Below are positions 1 to 7,513 of a stretch of DNA of 64,000 nt, in pieces. The stretch's first letter is position 1; each line of letters starts with the position of its first letter. The DNA comes from Streptomyces sp. NBC_00433 (GTDB taxonomy: Bacteria > Actinomycetota > Actinomycetes > Streptomycetales > Streptomycetaceae), in assembly GCA_036015235.1 (NCBI GenBank), contig CP107926.1, forward strand, positions 4,228,501-4,292,500, in the 5' to 3' direction. Under the pieces are notes generated by a model. The model was not told the origin of the DNA, did no database searches, and saw nothing but the letters and a program-made list of their open reading frames with translations. Position numbers and translations under genes: made by a program.

Positions 1-641
1 GGGGTGGGGCCGGCGGCGCGGTCGGCGTGCAGGACGACGTCCGGGTCGAGGACCGCGACCAGCGCGTCGATGTCACCGCGGCGGGAGGCGGCGAGGAAGG
101 CCTCGACCAGGCCGCGCTGCCTGTCGCGCTCGTCGTCGTCCGGGACCGGGGCCGCGCCCCTGACCCGGCGCCGGGCGCGGCTGGCGAGCTGGCGGGCCGC
201 CGCCGGGGTGCGCTCGGTCATCCGGCCGATCTCGTCGAAGGGCACCGCGAACATGTCGTGCAGCACGAAGGCGACCCGCTCGGCGGGAGCGAGGGTGTCG
301 AGCACCACCAGCATCGCCAGGCCCACCGACTCGGTGAGCACCGCCTCCTGTTCGGGGTCGGCGCCGGCCTCCTCGACGGGCTCGGGCAGCGCGCTGTCGA
401 GCGGGTACTCGCGGCGGGTGCCGCGGGTCCTGAGCATGTTCAGGCACAGCCGGGCCACCACGGTCGTCAGCCACGCGGGCAGGCTGTCGATCTCGTCGGC
501 GCCGGTGCGGCTCAGCCGCAGCCAGGCCTCCTGCACCGCGTCGTCGGCCTCCGCGGCCGAGCCGAGCATCCGGTACGCCACCGACCGCAGACGGGGCCGC
601 TGCTCCTCGAAACGCCCGGCCAGCGCCGCTTCGTCGTCCAT
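1..641 (-). CDS. ECF41-type sigma factor (3' end outside window)
   Basis: The reading frame starts at the ATG complementary to 639-641 behind a GGAAGAGG ribosome site and runs off the left edge, so the C-terminus is missing. The N-terminus (MDDEAALAGRFEEQRPRLRSV) followed by YRMLGSAAEADDAVQEAWLR is the sigma-70 region 2 signature. A region 4 helix-turn-helix follows (LAPAERVAFVLHDMF...IGRMTERTPAAARQLASRARRR). After it begins an SnoaL-like stretch (VEAFLAASRRGDIDALVAVLDPDVVLHADR), typical of ECF41/SigJ factors, whose fused C-terminal domain tunes activity without a separate anti-sigma factor. It is divergent from an NAD(P)-binding oxidoreductase gene. ECF41 factors are known to be linked to, and to control, such COE-type genes (carboxymuconolactone decarboxylase, oxidoreductase or epimerase), so the neighbour is the likely target. 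Only the truncation limits the call. Confidence 0.88.
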   Translation of the reverse strand, partial: MDDEAALAGRFEEQRPRLRSVAYRMLGSAAEADDAVQEAWLRLSRTGADEIDSLPAWLTTVVARLCLNMLRTRGTRREYPLDSALPEPVEEAGADPEQEAVLTESVGLAMLVVLDTLAPAERVAFVLHDMFAVPFDEIGRMTERTPAAARQLASRARRRVRGAAPVPDDDERDRQRGLVEAFLAASRRGDIDALVAVLDPDVVLHADRAAGPT

Positions 642-715
642 CGGTCACGTTCCTCTTCCGCCGCGGGTCACCAAAATAACCCGCCCTCCACGAGCGAACG
701 CACAGGAGAAACCAC

Positions 716-1483
716 ATGATCACCTCGACCGTCCTGGTCACCGGCGGCACCGGCACCCTGGGCCGCCACGTCGTACCGATGCTGCGCGACGCCGGCCGTA
801 CCGTACGGGTGCTCAGCAGGCACAGCCGCCCGCCGGCGGACGACGGCGTCGAACACGCCACCGGCGACCTGCTCGCGGACACCGGCGTCGAGCCCGCGGT
901 CGCCGGAGTGCGCACGGTCCTGCACCTGGCGGGCAGCAACAAGGGCGACGACATCGCGACCCGCCACCTGGTGCGGGCCGCCGCCGGCGCCGGGGTGCGG
1001 CACCTGGTCCTCATATCGGTCATCGGCGCCGACACCGTGCCGCTCGGCTTCCTGCGCACCAAGCTCGCCGCCGAGCGGATCGTCGCCGACTCGGGAATAC
1101 CGTGGACGGTGCTGCGGGCCGCCCAATTCCACGACCTCACCCTCACGATGGCCAAGGGCATGGCGAGACTCCCGGTCGTGCCCGTCCCCTCGGGCATGCG
1201 CCTCCAGCCGGTCGACGCCCGCGACGTCGCCGCCCGGCTCACCGAACTGGCCCTCGGCGAACCCGCCGGCCGCGTCCCCGACCTGGCGGGCCCCGCCGTC
1301 TACCCGATGGGCGACCTGGTGCGCGGCTACCTCGCCGCCCGGGCCAAGCGCCGCCCGCTGCTCCCCGTCCCCCTCCCCGGCAAGGCCGGCCGCGCCTACC
1401 GCGCCGGCGCCAACCTCACCCTGGAGGGCGCCGACACCGGCGCCAGGACCTGGGAGGACTTCCTGGCGGAACGCGTGGCCTGA
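716..1483 (+). CDS. NmrA/SDR-type NAD(P)-binding oxidoreductase
   Basis: This is a 255-residue protein of the atypical short-chain dehydrogenase (NmrA/epimerase-like) class. A Rossmann motif VTGGTGTLGRHV lies at residues 8-19. The segment PWTVLRAAQFHD near residue 140 is typical of NmrA-like proteins. The ATG at 716 has an AGGAGA site about six bases upstream. There is no signal peptide, so it is cytosolic. It is divergent from the ECF41-type sigma gene across about 75 bp, an arrangement known for ECF41 factors and their oxidoreductase targets. The intergenic GGTCACC (667-673) loosely resembles the ECF41 -35 element TGTCACA, but I do not see a convincing -10. The substrate cannot be told from sequence. 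Confidence 0.85.
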   Translation: MITSTVLVTGGTGTLGRHVVPMLRDAGRTVRVLSRHSRPPADDGVEHATGDLLADTGVEPAVAGVRTVLHLAGSNKGDDIATRHLVRAAAGAGVRHLVLISVIGADTVPLGFLRTKLAAERIVADSGIPWTVLRAAQFHDLTLTMAKGMARLPVVPVPSGMRLQPVDARDVAARLTELALGEPAGRVPDLAGPAVYPMGDLVRGYLAARAKRRPLLPVPLPGKAGRAYRAGANLTLEGADTGARTWEDFLAERVA

Positions 1484-1575
1484 GCAGGGCGCCCACCTGG
1501 GTGTCGAGCGCCTCGACGTCCACCGGCGCAGTCCCCACCGGGTCGCAGGCAAGCGCGCCGCAAGGTGCAGGCCGG

Positions 1576-2832
1576 TTACACGCCGCCCGGGGCGGGGACT
1601 CGGGGGCTCGCGCCCTCGGGGCGGGTGGGGGCGGCAGGGCGTGGGAGGAGGAGGGGGGTCGCCAGGAGGAGGGCGCCGGCCAGGGCGATGGCGACGCGCG
1701 GGGTCGTCACCGCCCCGAGCACCCCCCACAGAGCCGTCGCGCCGGCGATCCCCGCACTGGTGCTGACCGACCACGCGGAAAGCGTGCGAGCCACCCGCGA
1801 GGGCTCCGTTTGGGTGAGCCGGTACGTCGCGAGGACCGGGTTGAAGACGCCGATGCAGGTCACGAGGCCGAACTGGAGGGTGACGATCAGCAGGATGCCG
1901 GGCACGCCCGGCATGGCGAAGGCGAGGCCGAGGGGCCAGACGGCGCGGAGGATCCCGGAGGTGCGCAGGACCGCGGCGGGGCCGTGGCGGGCGACGAGGC
2001 GGCGGGCGAGGCGGGAGCCGAGGAGGCCGCCGACGCAGGGGGCCGCGAAGGCGAGGCCGTACTGCCAGGGGGCGAAGCCGAGGTGGCCGAGGAGGAGGAC
2101 GGCGAGCAGCGGCTCGGCGGCCATGATCAGGCCGTTGACGGCGACGACGTTGAAGAAGAGGGGCCGCAGCACGGGGTGGGCGAGGATGTAGCGCCATCCG
2201 TCGAGGAGGTCGGCTGCCCGCAGCCGGGTGGCCGCGGGCTTGGCGGGGCGCGGCTCGGTGCCGCCGATGGCGCGGATGCCCAGCGCGGAGAGCAGGTAGC
2301 TGACGGCGTCGGCGGCGATCGTGGTGACGGGGCCGAGCAGGCCGATCGCGGCGCCGCCCAGCGGTGGGCCGACGACGGTCGCGGTCCAGGTCGTGGATTC
2401 GAACCTGCCGTTCGCGACGAGCAGGTCCGCCGGCGGCACGAGCGCCTTGAGGTGGGCGCCGCTGGCCGCTTTGAAGGCGATGTCGCAGGCGGCGACGACG
2501 ATGGAGACGGCGAGGAGTTGGGCGAAGGTGAGGAGCCCGAGGGCGAAGGCGGCGGGGACGGTGGCCAGTGCGGCGCAGCGGGTGAGGTCCGTCGCCACCA
2601 TGACCGGGCGTTTGCGGCGGAATTCCACCCAGGGGCCGAGCGGTACGGCGACGAGCGCCCCCACCGCCCGTCCCGCCGCGGCCAGTGCCGCGACCTGGGC
2701 GGGCCCGGAGTGCAGCACCAGGACCGCGATGATCGGGAAGGCGCCGAAGCCGAAGCCCGTGCCGTACGCGCTGACCGCGTAGGCCGCCCACAGCCATCCG
2801 AACGGCCGCCCCAGTGCCCGCCTGCCCGCCAT
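1576..2832 (-). CDS. MFS transporter (exporter-like)
   Basis: This is a 418-residue polytopic protein with about 10-12 hydrophobic segments and no soluble domain. The conserved loop between helices 2 and 3 (GPWVEFRRKRPVMVATDLTR) is characteristic of the MFS, here closest to the MFS_3/EntS-like exporter group. The start is taken at the ATG complementary to 2830-2832; a GTG two codons upstream is also possible. It is divergent from a LysR regulator at 2957, with 124 bp between the two start codons. That geometry suggests the regulator controls this exporter. The substrate is unknown. Confidence 0.85.
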   Translation of the reverse strand: MAGRRALGRPFGWLWAAYAVSAYGTGFGFGAFPIIAVLVLHSGPAQVAALAAAGRAVGALVAVPLGPWVEFRRKRPVMVATDLTRCAALATVPAAFALGLLTFAQLLAVSIVVAACDIAFKAASGAHLKALVPPADLLVANGRFESTTWTATVVGPPLGGAAIGLLGPVTTIAADAVSYLLSALGIRAIGGTEPRPAKPAATRLRAADLLDGWRYILAHPVLRPLFFNVVAVNGLIMAAEPLLAVLLLGHLGFAPWQYGLAFAAPCVGGLLGSRLARRLVARHGPAAVLRTSGILRAVWPLGLAFAMPGVPGILLIVTLQFGLVTCIGVFNPVLATYRLTQTEPSRVARTLSAWSVSTSAGIAGATALWGVLGAVTTPRVAIALAGALLLATPLLLPRPAAPTRPEGASPRVPAPGGV

Positions 2833-2944
2833 ACCCACCGCTTTTCTCGTCGACCGACCCCGGCATCCAACCGACTGGGACACGCGGGGAGCAAGCAACC
2901 GGCGGGCCGCCCGGCCACAACCGGCGGTTGTCCGCGGGCGCGGA

Positions 2945-2950
2945 TACGCT
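2945..2950 (+). promoter_or_regulatory. -10 box of a leaderless promoter for the LysR gene
   Basis: TACGCT fits the actinobacterial -10 consensus TANNNT. It ends six bases before the GTG start codon at 2957, the spacing expected when transcription begins at the start codon. There is no purine-rich ribosome site before that GTG. Confidence 0.5.
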
Positions 2951-2956
2951 GCCGGC

Positions 2957-3883
2957 GTGGATCTCGAAGCCGTGCGCACCTTCGTGGCCGCCGCGGACGC
3001 CGGGCGCTTCCAGGACGCGGCCGCCGAGCTGTCGGTGACCCAGCAGGCGGTTTCCAAGCGCATCGCCGCGCTGGAGAAGGCGCTGGGTGTGCGGCTGTTC
3101 ACCCGTACCGCGCGGGGGGCGCGGCTCACCGTCGACGGGCAGGCCTTCCTGCCGCATGCCCGTGACCTGCTGCGGGCCGCGGCGCGGGCGGTCGGCTCGG
3201 TGCGGCCCGGACGGCGGGCGCTGCGGGTCGACGTGATCGGGCGGCGGCTGGCCCCGGCCGGTCTGCTGGGCGAATTCCGCCGGGCGCATCCGGAGGTGGA
3301 GCTGGACGTGGTGACCCTCTTCGACGCGGACGCGGCCGTCGACGCCATCCGGTCGGGCACGATCGACGCGTCCTTCCGGGCCGTCACCATGCCGGGCCGG
3401 CAGCTCCCGGACGACATCGGGGCGGTCCGGGCCTTCGACGAGCCCATCCAGCTCCTCACCGGACCTGGCCACCCGCTGGCCGGGGCCCGCGCGGTGACGC
3501 CCGCGCAGCTCGGCGGGCAGCGGATCTGGATGCCGGGGATCGTCGCGGGTACGGAGTGGGCCGCCTACTACGACGACCTGGCGGCCGCATTCGGGCTCAC
3601 CATCGAGGTGACCGGGCCGGACTTCGGCACCGAGCCGGTGCTCGACACCATCGCCGGGTCAGGGTCGCTGGCGACCTTCGTGGGCGAGCAGACCCGCCTG
3701 GTGTGGCCGGCCGACCACGGCCTGCGGCGTATCGGCGTACGGGATCCGGCGCCGGTCTACCCGCATTCGCTGCTGTGGCACCGCGGCAATCCGCACCCGG
3801 CGCTGGCGGCCCTGCGCGACCATCTGCGCTCGGGGCGCCGCGACGTGTCGGCCGCCGGGAGCTGGACGCCGGCGTGGGCGTAG
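2957..3883 (+). CDS. LysR family transcriptional regulator
   Basis: This is a 308-residue protein. Residues 1-60 form the LysR winged helix-turn-helix (MDLEAVRTFVAAADAGRFQD...LSVTQQAVSKRIAALEKALG.RLFTRTARG.RLT). The rest matches the periplasmic-binding-protein-like effector domain (residues about 88-290). GTG at 2957 is chosen because the protein then begins exactly at the family's usual first residue. The gene seems to be read from a leaderless promoter. It is divergent from the MFS gene and probably controls it and itself; the inducer is unknown. Confidence 0.92.
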   Translation: MDLEAVRTFVAAADAGRFQDAAAELSVTQQAVSKRIAALEKALGVRLFTRTARGARLTVDGQAFLPHARDLLRAAARAVGSVRPGRRALRVDVIGRRLAPAGLLGEFRRAHPEVELDVVTLFDADAAVDAIRSGTIDASFRAVTMPGRQLPDDIGAVRAFDEPIQLLTGPGHPLAGARAVTPAQLGGQRIWMPGIVAGTEWAAYYDDLAAAFGLTIEVTGPDFGTEPVLDTIAGSGSLATFVGEQTRLVWPADHGLRRIGVRDPAPVYPHSLLWHRGNPHPALAALRDHLRSGRRDVSAAGSWTPAWA

Positions 3884-3887
3884 CAGG

Positions 3888-3901
3888 GGTGTGATCACAC
3901 C
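3888..3901. promoter_or_regulatory. 14-bp perfect palindrome, candidate operator
   Basis: GGTGTGATCACACC is a perfect inverted repeat located between the LysR stop codon and the flavin reductase-like gene, 48 bp before the ATG at 3950. Its position suits an operator for that gene. It resembles sites of dimeric regulators such as the GntR or CRP type; no regulator can be assigned. Confidence 0.4.
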
Positions 3902-3949
3902 GTCCGAATACCGCCAGCCGGGGAAGGGCGTGCGGGGCAGGGTGGGGGC

Positions 3950-4678
3950 ATGACCACCCAGGACAGCACCACGATCGACCACACCCGTATCGAGCCGGGC
4001 ATCCTCTACTTCGGCACGCCCGTCGTGCTGCTCTCGACCCTCAACGAGGACGGGGCGACGGCGAATCTCGCGCCGATGTCGTCGGCCTTCTGGCTCGGCT
4101 GGCGGTGCATGCTCGGGCTGGGCGCGCGGTCGCAGACGGCACGCAATCTGCTGCGGGACCGGGAGTGCGTGCTGAACCTGCCCGACGACGGGCTGGCCGC
4201 GGCGGTGGACCGGCTGGCGCTGACCACCGGGCGCGATCCGGTGCCGCCGGGGAAGGCGGAGCGCGGCTACCGCCACGAGGGCGACAAGTTCGGGCGGGCC
4301 GGGCTGACGGCGGTGGCGTCGCAGACCGTGCGGCCGCCGCGGGCGGCGGAGTGCCCGGTGGCGATGGAGGCCGTCGTGGAGGCCACGCACCCGCTGGCCG
4401 AGGACGACCCCGAGCAGCGCGGCGGCATCGTCGTCTTCGAGGTGCGCGTCCAGCGCGTGCTGGTGCACGACGCGATCCGGCTGCCGGGCAGCACCGACCG
4501 CATCGATCCGGACCGCTGGCGTCCGCTGATCATGAGCTTCCAGCAGCTGTACGGGCTCGGCCCGCGGGTGCGGGAGTCGGCGCTGGCGCGGATCCCCGAG
4601 CGGATGTACCGCGGGCCCGACATCGCGCGGTCCCGGGCGGCCGGGACGGGCCGGGGCGCCCTTGACACCTGGCAGTGA
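3950..4678 (+). CDS. Flavin reductase-like (DIM6/NTAB) family protein
   Basis: This is a 242-residue cytosolic protein. The N-terminal half (GTPVVLLSTLNEDGATANLAPMSSAFWLG, then TARNLLRDRECVLNLP) matches the split-barrel flavin reductase-like domain that binds FMN. The ATG is preceded by a GGTGGGGG purine run. It could act as a flavin reductase or a flavoprotein oxygenase; sequence alone does not decide. The end of the gene contains the -35 box of the next transcription unit (4662-4667). A palindrome at 3888-3901 may be its operator. Confidence 0.8.
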   Translation: MTTQDSTTIDHTRIEPGILYFGTPVVLLSTLNEDGATANLAPMSSAFWLGWRCMLGLGARSQTARNLLRDRECVLNLPDDGLAAAVDRLALTTGRDPVPPGKAERGYRHEGDKFGRAGLTAVASQTVRPPRAAECPVAMEAVVEATHPLAEDDPEQRGGIVVFEVRVQRVLVHDAIRLPGSTDRIDPDRWRPLIMSFQQLYGLGPRVRESALARIPERMYRGPDIARSRAAGTGRGALDTWQ

Positions 4679-4690
4679 CCCGCAGAGTCT
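4662..4690 (+). promoter_or_regulatory. Promoter of the first M14 carboxypeptidase gene
   Basis: A TTGACA -35 box (4662-4667), a 17-base spacer and a GAGTCT box (4685-4690). The same TTGACA-N17-GA(G/C)TCT arrangement occurs at 7334-7362 upstream of the paralogous unit, which supports it as a real promoter. The -10 departs from TANNNT, so an alternative sigma factor or an activator may be needed. Confidence 0.5.
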
Positions 4691-4727
4691 GAGCAGGGCG
4701 CGCTCGCGGTCCCCGCGGGGGCGCACC

Positions 4728-4762
4728 GTCAACTCCCCTGCGCGAGAACGGAATCGGACCGG
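4728..4762 (+). promoter_or_regulatory. Conserved leader block, copy 1
   Basis: This stretch begins GTCAACTCCCCTGC and ends GGACCGG. It aligns without gaps to 7391-7425, about three quarters identical, with the end blocks at the same spacing. In the second copy a peptide gene starts 14 bases after the block. At the equivalent place here there is no ATG, and the peptidase ATG comes only at 4832. Confidence 0.5.
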
Positions 4763-4831
4763 CACCACCCGCACTGTTGAGCAGACGAACAGACGAGCAG
4801 CTGACAGCCGCCCAGCCGAGGAGGAGCCGCC

Positions 4832-6133
4832 ATGCGCGGGCCAGACGCGTATCCGACCGTGTCCGGTGTCGCGGCGGCGGCCCGCCTGCTCAGCGCGCGG
4901 CACCCGGACCTGTGCCGGATGCGGCTGGCCGGGGAGTCCAGGACCGGGCGGCCGCTGTGGCTGCTGTCGGTCGGGCACGGCAGGCGGCACGTGCTGGTGG
5001 TCGCCGGTCCGCACGCGGACGAGCAGGCGGGCGGCGGCACCGTGCTGTGGCTGGCCGAGCAGGCGGTCGCCGACCGCCGCCGGATGGCTGACGCCGACCT
5101 GACCTGGGACTTCCTGCTGTGCCTCGACCCGGACGGCACCGTGCTCAACGAGACGGGCCCGGCAGGGCCGCGGCCGCCCGCCGTCCACTTCCGGCACACC
5201 TACCGGCCCGCGGTCGGCGAACAGCCCGAGTGGGCGGGCTCCTTCCGCGACCCGGGCGACGAACTCCCGGAGACCTACGCGCTGCTGGCCGTCATAGACG
5301 AACTTCGGCCGATCCTGCAGTGCACCCTGCACGGCACGGACGTCGGCGGCAGTTGGGTGCAGCTGACCGCCGACATCCCGGGACTGGCCGAGCCGTTCGG
5401 GAAATACGCCGCCGAACTCGACATCCCCGTGCAGGTCGGCACCTACGACACGCTGTTCTGGCACAGCTCGGGACCCGGGGTGTACGTGCTGCCGCCCGAC
5501 GGCCGCCGGGACCGCACCGCGGGCGAGCCGGAGAAGGTCGCCGGCTCGACCTGGACCCGCCCGCACCGGCACGGCGGGCTCACCGCGCTGGTCGAGGTCC
5601 CCATGTGGGCCACCCGCCGGGTCTGCGACCCCACCCCGCACCCCGAACCGTCCCACGCGGTCGCCGTGATGGCCGCCAGGCTCCGCAAGGACGGCGCCGC
5701 CCTCACCTCGACCCTGGACCGGGCCCTGCCGGTCATCGGCTCGGCCGGCCCGCCGGCCGGCGGCACCGCGCTGCTGCTGCGCGGGGTGGAGCACACGGTG
5801 GGCGCCTTCGCGGCGCTCGCCGCCGACTACGACGCGCTCGCGGCGGACCCGCCCGTGTCGCTGACGGTGGCGCATGTCGCCGCCCTCGACATCGCCTCCC
5901 GCCGCATGCCGCTGCGCGCCGCCGGGATGCTCCTGCGGCTGCTGGACGAGCAGCCCATCGGCGACCCCGACCCGGCCGCGGAGCCCGGCCGCCTGCGCGG
6001 CCGGCTCGAACGCCGCCTCGACGCGGGCGCGCGCGAGCTGGTCTCGACGCTCGACGCCCGCTGGGTGCCGGTCTTCGACCAGGTCGAACTCCAGGCCAGG
6101 ACGGTGCTCGCGGCGGTGGACCGGCTGACCTGA
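4832..6133 (+). CDS. M14-family zinc carboxypeptidase, paralogue 1
   Basis: This is a 433-residue protein without a signal peptide. Metallocarboxypeptidase zinc ligands are visible: H61 and E64 in AGPHADEQ, and H167 in CTLHGTDVGGSW. E255 in TALVEVPMW is the likely catalytic glutamate. A GAGGAGCC site lies seven bases before the ATG. It is clearly homologous over its whole length to the protein at 7510-8799 (shared RTYRP-like, EQPEWA, LHG.D.GGSWVQLT and SGPGVY blocks). It converges with the ThiF gene, with only seven bases between stop codons. The context suggests peptide or peptide-conjugate trimming in the cytosol. The substrate is inferred, not shown. Confidence 0.85.
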   Translation: MRGPDAYPTVSGVAAAARLLSARHPDLCRMRLAGESRTGRPLWLLSVGHGRRHVLVVAGPHADEQAGGGTVLWLAEQAVADRRRMADADLTWDFLLCLDPDGTVLNETGPAGPRPPAVHFRHTYRPAVGEQPEWAGSFRDPGDELPETYALLAVIDELRPILQCTLHGTDVGGSWVQLTADIPGLAEPFGKYAAELDIPVQVGTYDTLFWHSSGPGVYVLPPDGRRDRTAGEPEKVAGSTWTRPHRHGGLTALVEVPMWATRRVCDPTPHPEPSHAVAVMAARLRKDGAALTSTLDRALPVIGSAGPPAGGTALLLRGVEHTVGAFAALAADYDALAADPPVSLTVAHVAALDIASRRMPLRAAGMLLRLLDEQPIGDPDPAAEPGRLRGRLERRLDAGARELVSTLDARWVPVFDQVELQARTVLAAVDRLT

Positions 6134-6140
6134 GCCGCGC

Positions 6141-7307
6141 TCACGCGGCGGAGTCGCCGCAGGCGGGGCAGCCGGGGCGGCGGGGGTGGATCTGCAGGAC
6201 GGGGTCGCCGAGGGACATCAGGTTGATGCCGTAGCGGAAGCCGGGGCGCATCGGCGGGATGCCGGTCAGCAGGGCCAGGGCGGCGTGGGCGACGAGGGTG
6301 CCCGACAGGGTCGCGGTGACCGCGCTCGCCGGATTCCACGGCATCCGGGGGGAGGCGGCGGTCTCGTCCTGGCCGGGCGCCAGGCGCAGGTCGCGGCGCT
6401 CGGACTCGCCGACCCGCTGGCATTCCCAGCAGGGGCCGCGGCCGGGTACGTGGACGCCCGCGGTGACCAGCGGCCCGCGGTAACCGCCCTCCACCCAGGG
6501 GAGGTTCGCGGCCAGGCAGACCCGGTTCGCCCAGCGGCGGATCTCCGGCGGCCGGTCCGCGCCGAGCACCAGCACGTCGTAGGGGCCGCCTTCGGCGATC
6601 AGCTCGGCCAGCGCGTCCTGGCCGCGGATCTCCCGGCGCTCGCCGGTCACCGCCACGTCGGAGTTCAGGGCACGCAGCGCGGCCACCGCCGCCTCGGACT
6701 TGGGGTGCCCGATGTCGGCCTCGCCGTAGAGCAACTGGCGGTTGAGATTGGACAGTTCGACGGTGTCCGGGTCCACCACGTGCAGCCGCCCCACCCCCGC
6801 GGCGGTGAGGATCTGCGCGGCGGCCCCACCCGTGCCGCCGACGCCGAGCACCAGCGCGCGGGCCCGGCGTAATCGCAGCTGCGCGTGCCAGGGGCTGGCC
6901 CGCGGGCTGAGGTCCATCCAGCGCAGCAGCGCCACCCCGCGGGTGTGCCGCAACCGGTCGCGCTCGGCCAGGCCCTGCGGCAGCGGGGCCGCGGCGTCCT
7001 CCACGTAACCGGCCTGCCGCAGCTCGCCGATGGCCGCGCCGACCGTCTCCGGCCGCACCGCCGCCGGGTGCAGCGCCGCGACCTCGGCGGCGATCCGCGG
7101 CCCGCTGCGGGTGCCGTCCATCAGCTGGGTGAGCGTCCAGATCCAGCCGTCGGGGTCGGTGATCTCCGCGCCGATGCCGTAGATGACGCTGCCGATCCTG
7201 ACGTTGCCGTCGACCGTGCGGTACGCCCGGTGCTCCGGTTTGATCCGCGGCCGCAGCAATTCCGCGTCCGCTCCACCGACTTCCGTCTCCGTCGCCCCTG
7301 CCGCCAT
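6141..7307 (-). CDS. ThiF/E1-like adenylyltransferase with N-terminal RRE-like domain
   Basis: This is a 388-residue protein. Residues about 16-105 resemble the winged-helix leader-binding domain (RRE, PqqD-like) found in front of RiPP E1-like enzymes (RPRIKPEHRAYRTVDGNVRIG...LMDGTRSGPRIAAEV). Residues about 150-388 are ThiF-like: ATP loop GVGGTGG (155-161), D179, SNLNRQ (186-191), and two CxxC zinc pairs (C293/C296 and C380/C383). E1 enzymes of this class adenylate a peptide C-terminus or assist heterocycle formation (MccB, TOMM partner proteins). The start at 7307 is preferred over the upstream TTG at 7367 because of its strong AAGGGGG site. It lies between two M14 peptidases and is divergent from a 24-residue peptide gene. 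Confidence 0.85.
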   Translation of the reverse strand: MAAGATETEVGGADAELLRPRIKPEHRAYRTVDGNVRIGSVIYGIGAEITDPDGWIWTLTQLMDGTRSGPRIAAEVAALHPAAVRPETVGAAIGELRQAGYVEDAAAPLPQGLAERDRLRHTRGVALLRWMDLSPRASPWHAQLRLRRARALVLGVGGTGGAAAQILTAAGVGRLHVVDPDTVELSNLNRQLLYGEADIGHPKSEAAVAALRALNSDVAVTGERREIRGQDALAELIAEGGPYDVLVLGADRPPEIRRWANRVCLAANLPWVEGGYRGPLVTAGVHVPGRGPCWECQRVGESERRDLRLAPGQDETAASPRMPWNPASAVTATLSGTLVAHAALALLTGIPPMRPGFRYGINLMSLGDPVLQIHPRRPGCPACGDSAA

Positions 7308-7333
7308 CCGGGCCCCCTTCCCCGTCGCCCTCC

Positions 7334-7362
7334 TTGACACTGTCGCCGTGGCGCCGGACTCT
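7334..7362 (+). promoter_or_regulatory. Promoter of the peptide and second M14 gene
   Basis: TTGACA at 7334-7339, a 17-base spacer and GACTCT at 7357-7362 match the promoter at 4662-4690 base for base in architecture. Nearby GAGTCAAC repeats (7389-7396 and 7431-7438) and a GAGTCACC (7375-7382) may be binding sites of a shared regulator. Confidence 0.5.
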
Positions 7363-7390
7363 GACAAGGCGTGGGAGTCACCCGGGGTGA

Positions 7391-7425
7391 GTCAACTCCC
7401 TTGCATTGCAACCGACTTGGACCGG
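7391..7425 (+). promoter_or_regulatory. Conserved leader block, copy 2
   Basis: This block is the counterpart of 4728-4762, from GTCAACTCCCTTGC to GGACCGG with the same internal spacing. It sits between the promoter and the small peptide gene, so it is in the 5' untranslated region of both units. Confidence 0.5.
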
Positions 7426-7438
7426 GAGGGGAGTCAAC

Positions 7439-7513
7439 ATGGCGAGCACCATCGTCATACGGCAACTGGACAAGAAGGAGACCACCGGCGACAGCAACTC
7501 CAACGGGACGTGA
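7439..7513 (+). CDS. 24-residue peptide, candidate RiPP precursor
   Basis: ATG at 7439 has a GGGAGGGGAG ribosome site about six bases upstream. The frame encodes a short, soluble, charged peptide starting MASTIVIRQLDKK and ending in DSNSNGT before the TGA at 7511-7513. It contains no Cys, and Ser/Thr/Asn are concentrated in its second half. Its stop overlaps the GTG start of the M14 peptidase (GTGA), so the two are translationally coupled. Location beside an RRE-ThiF enzyme and a carboxypeptidase makes it the natural substrate candidate: N-terminal part as leader, C-terminal part as core. It could instead be only a coupling ORF. Confidence 0.6.
   Translation: MASTIVIRQLDKKETTGDSNSNGT

Noticed and set aside
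4..3165. A 1053-residue open frame on the plus strand and a 934-residue one on the minus strand (668-3472)
   Set aside because: They are GC-driven shadows of the sigma, SDR, MFS and LysR genes, rich in Arg/Pro/Gly with no domain; the real genes have family motifs.
4777..4831. A possible peptide gene before the first M14 peptidase, starting TTG at 4777, at the position matching the 24-residue peptide gene
   Set aside because: No ribosome site, no similarity to the second unit's peptide, and the frame runs on into the peptidase as a shadow.
7308..7367. TTG start at 7367 for the ThiF gene
   Set aside because: No ribosome site there, and it would overlap the promoter region of the divergent unit; ATG 7307 has AAGGGGG at proper distance.
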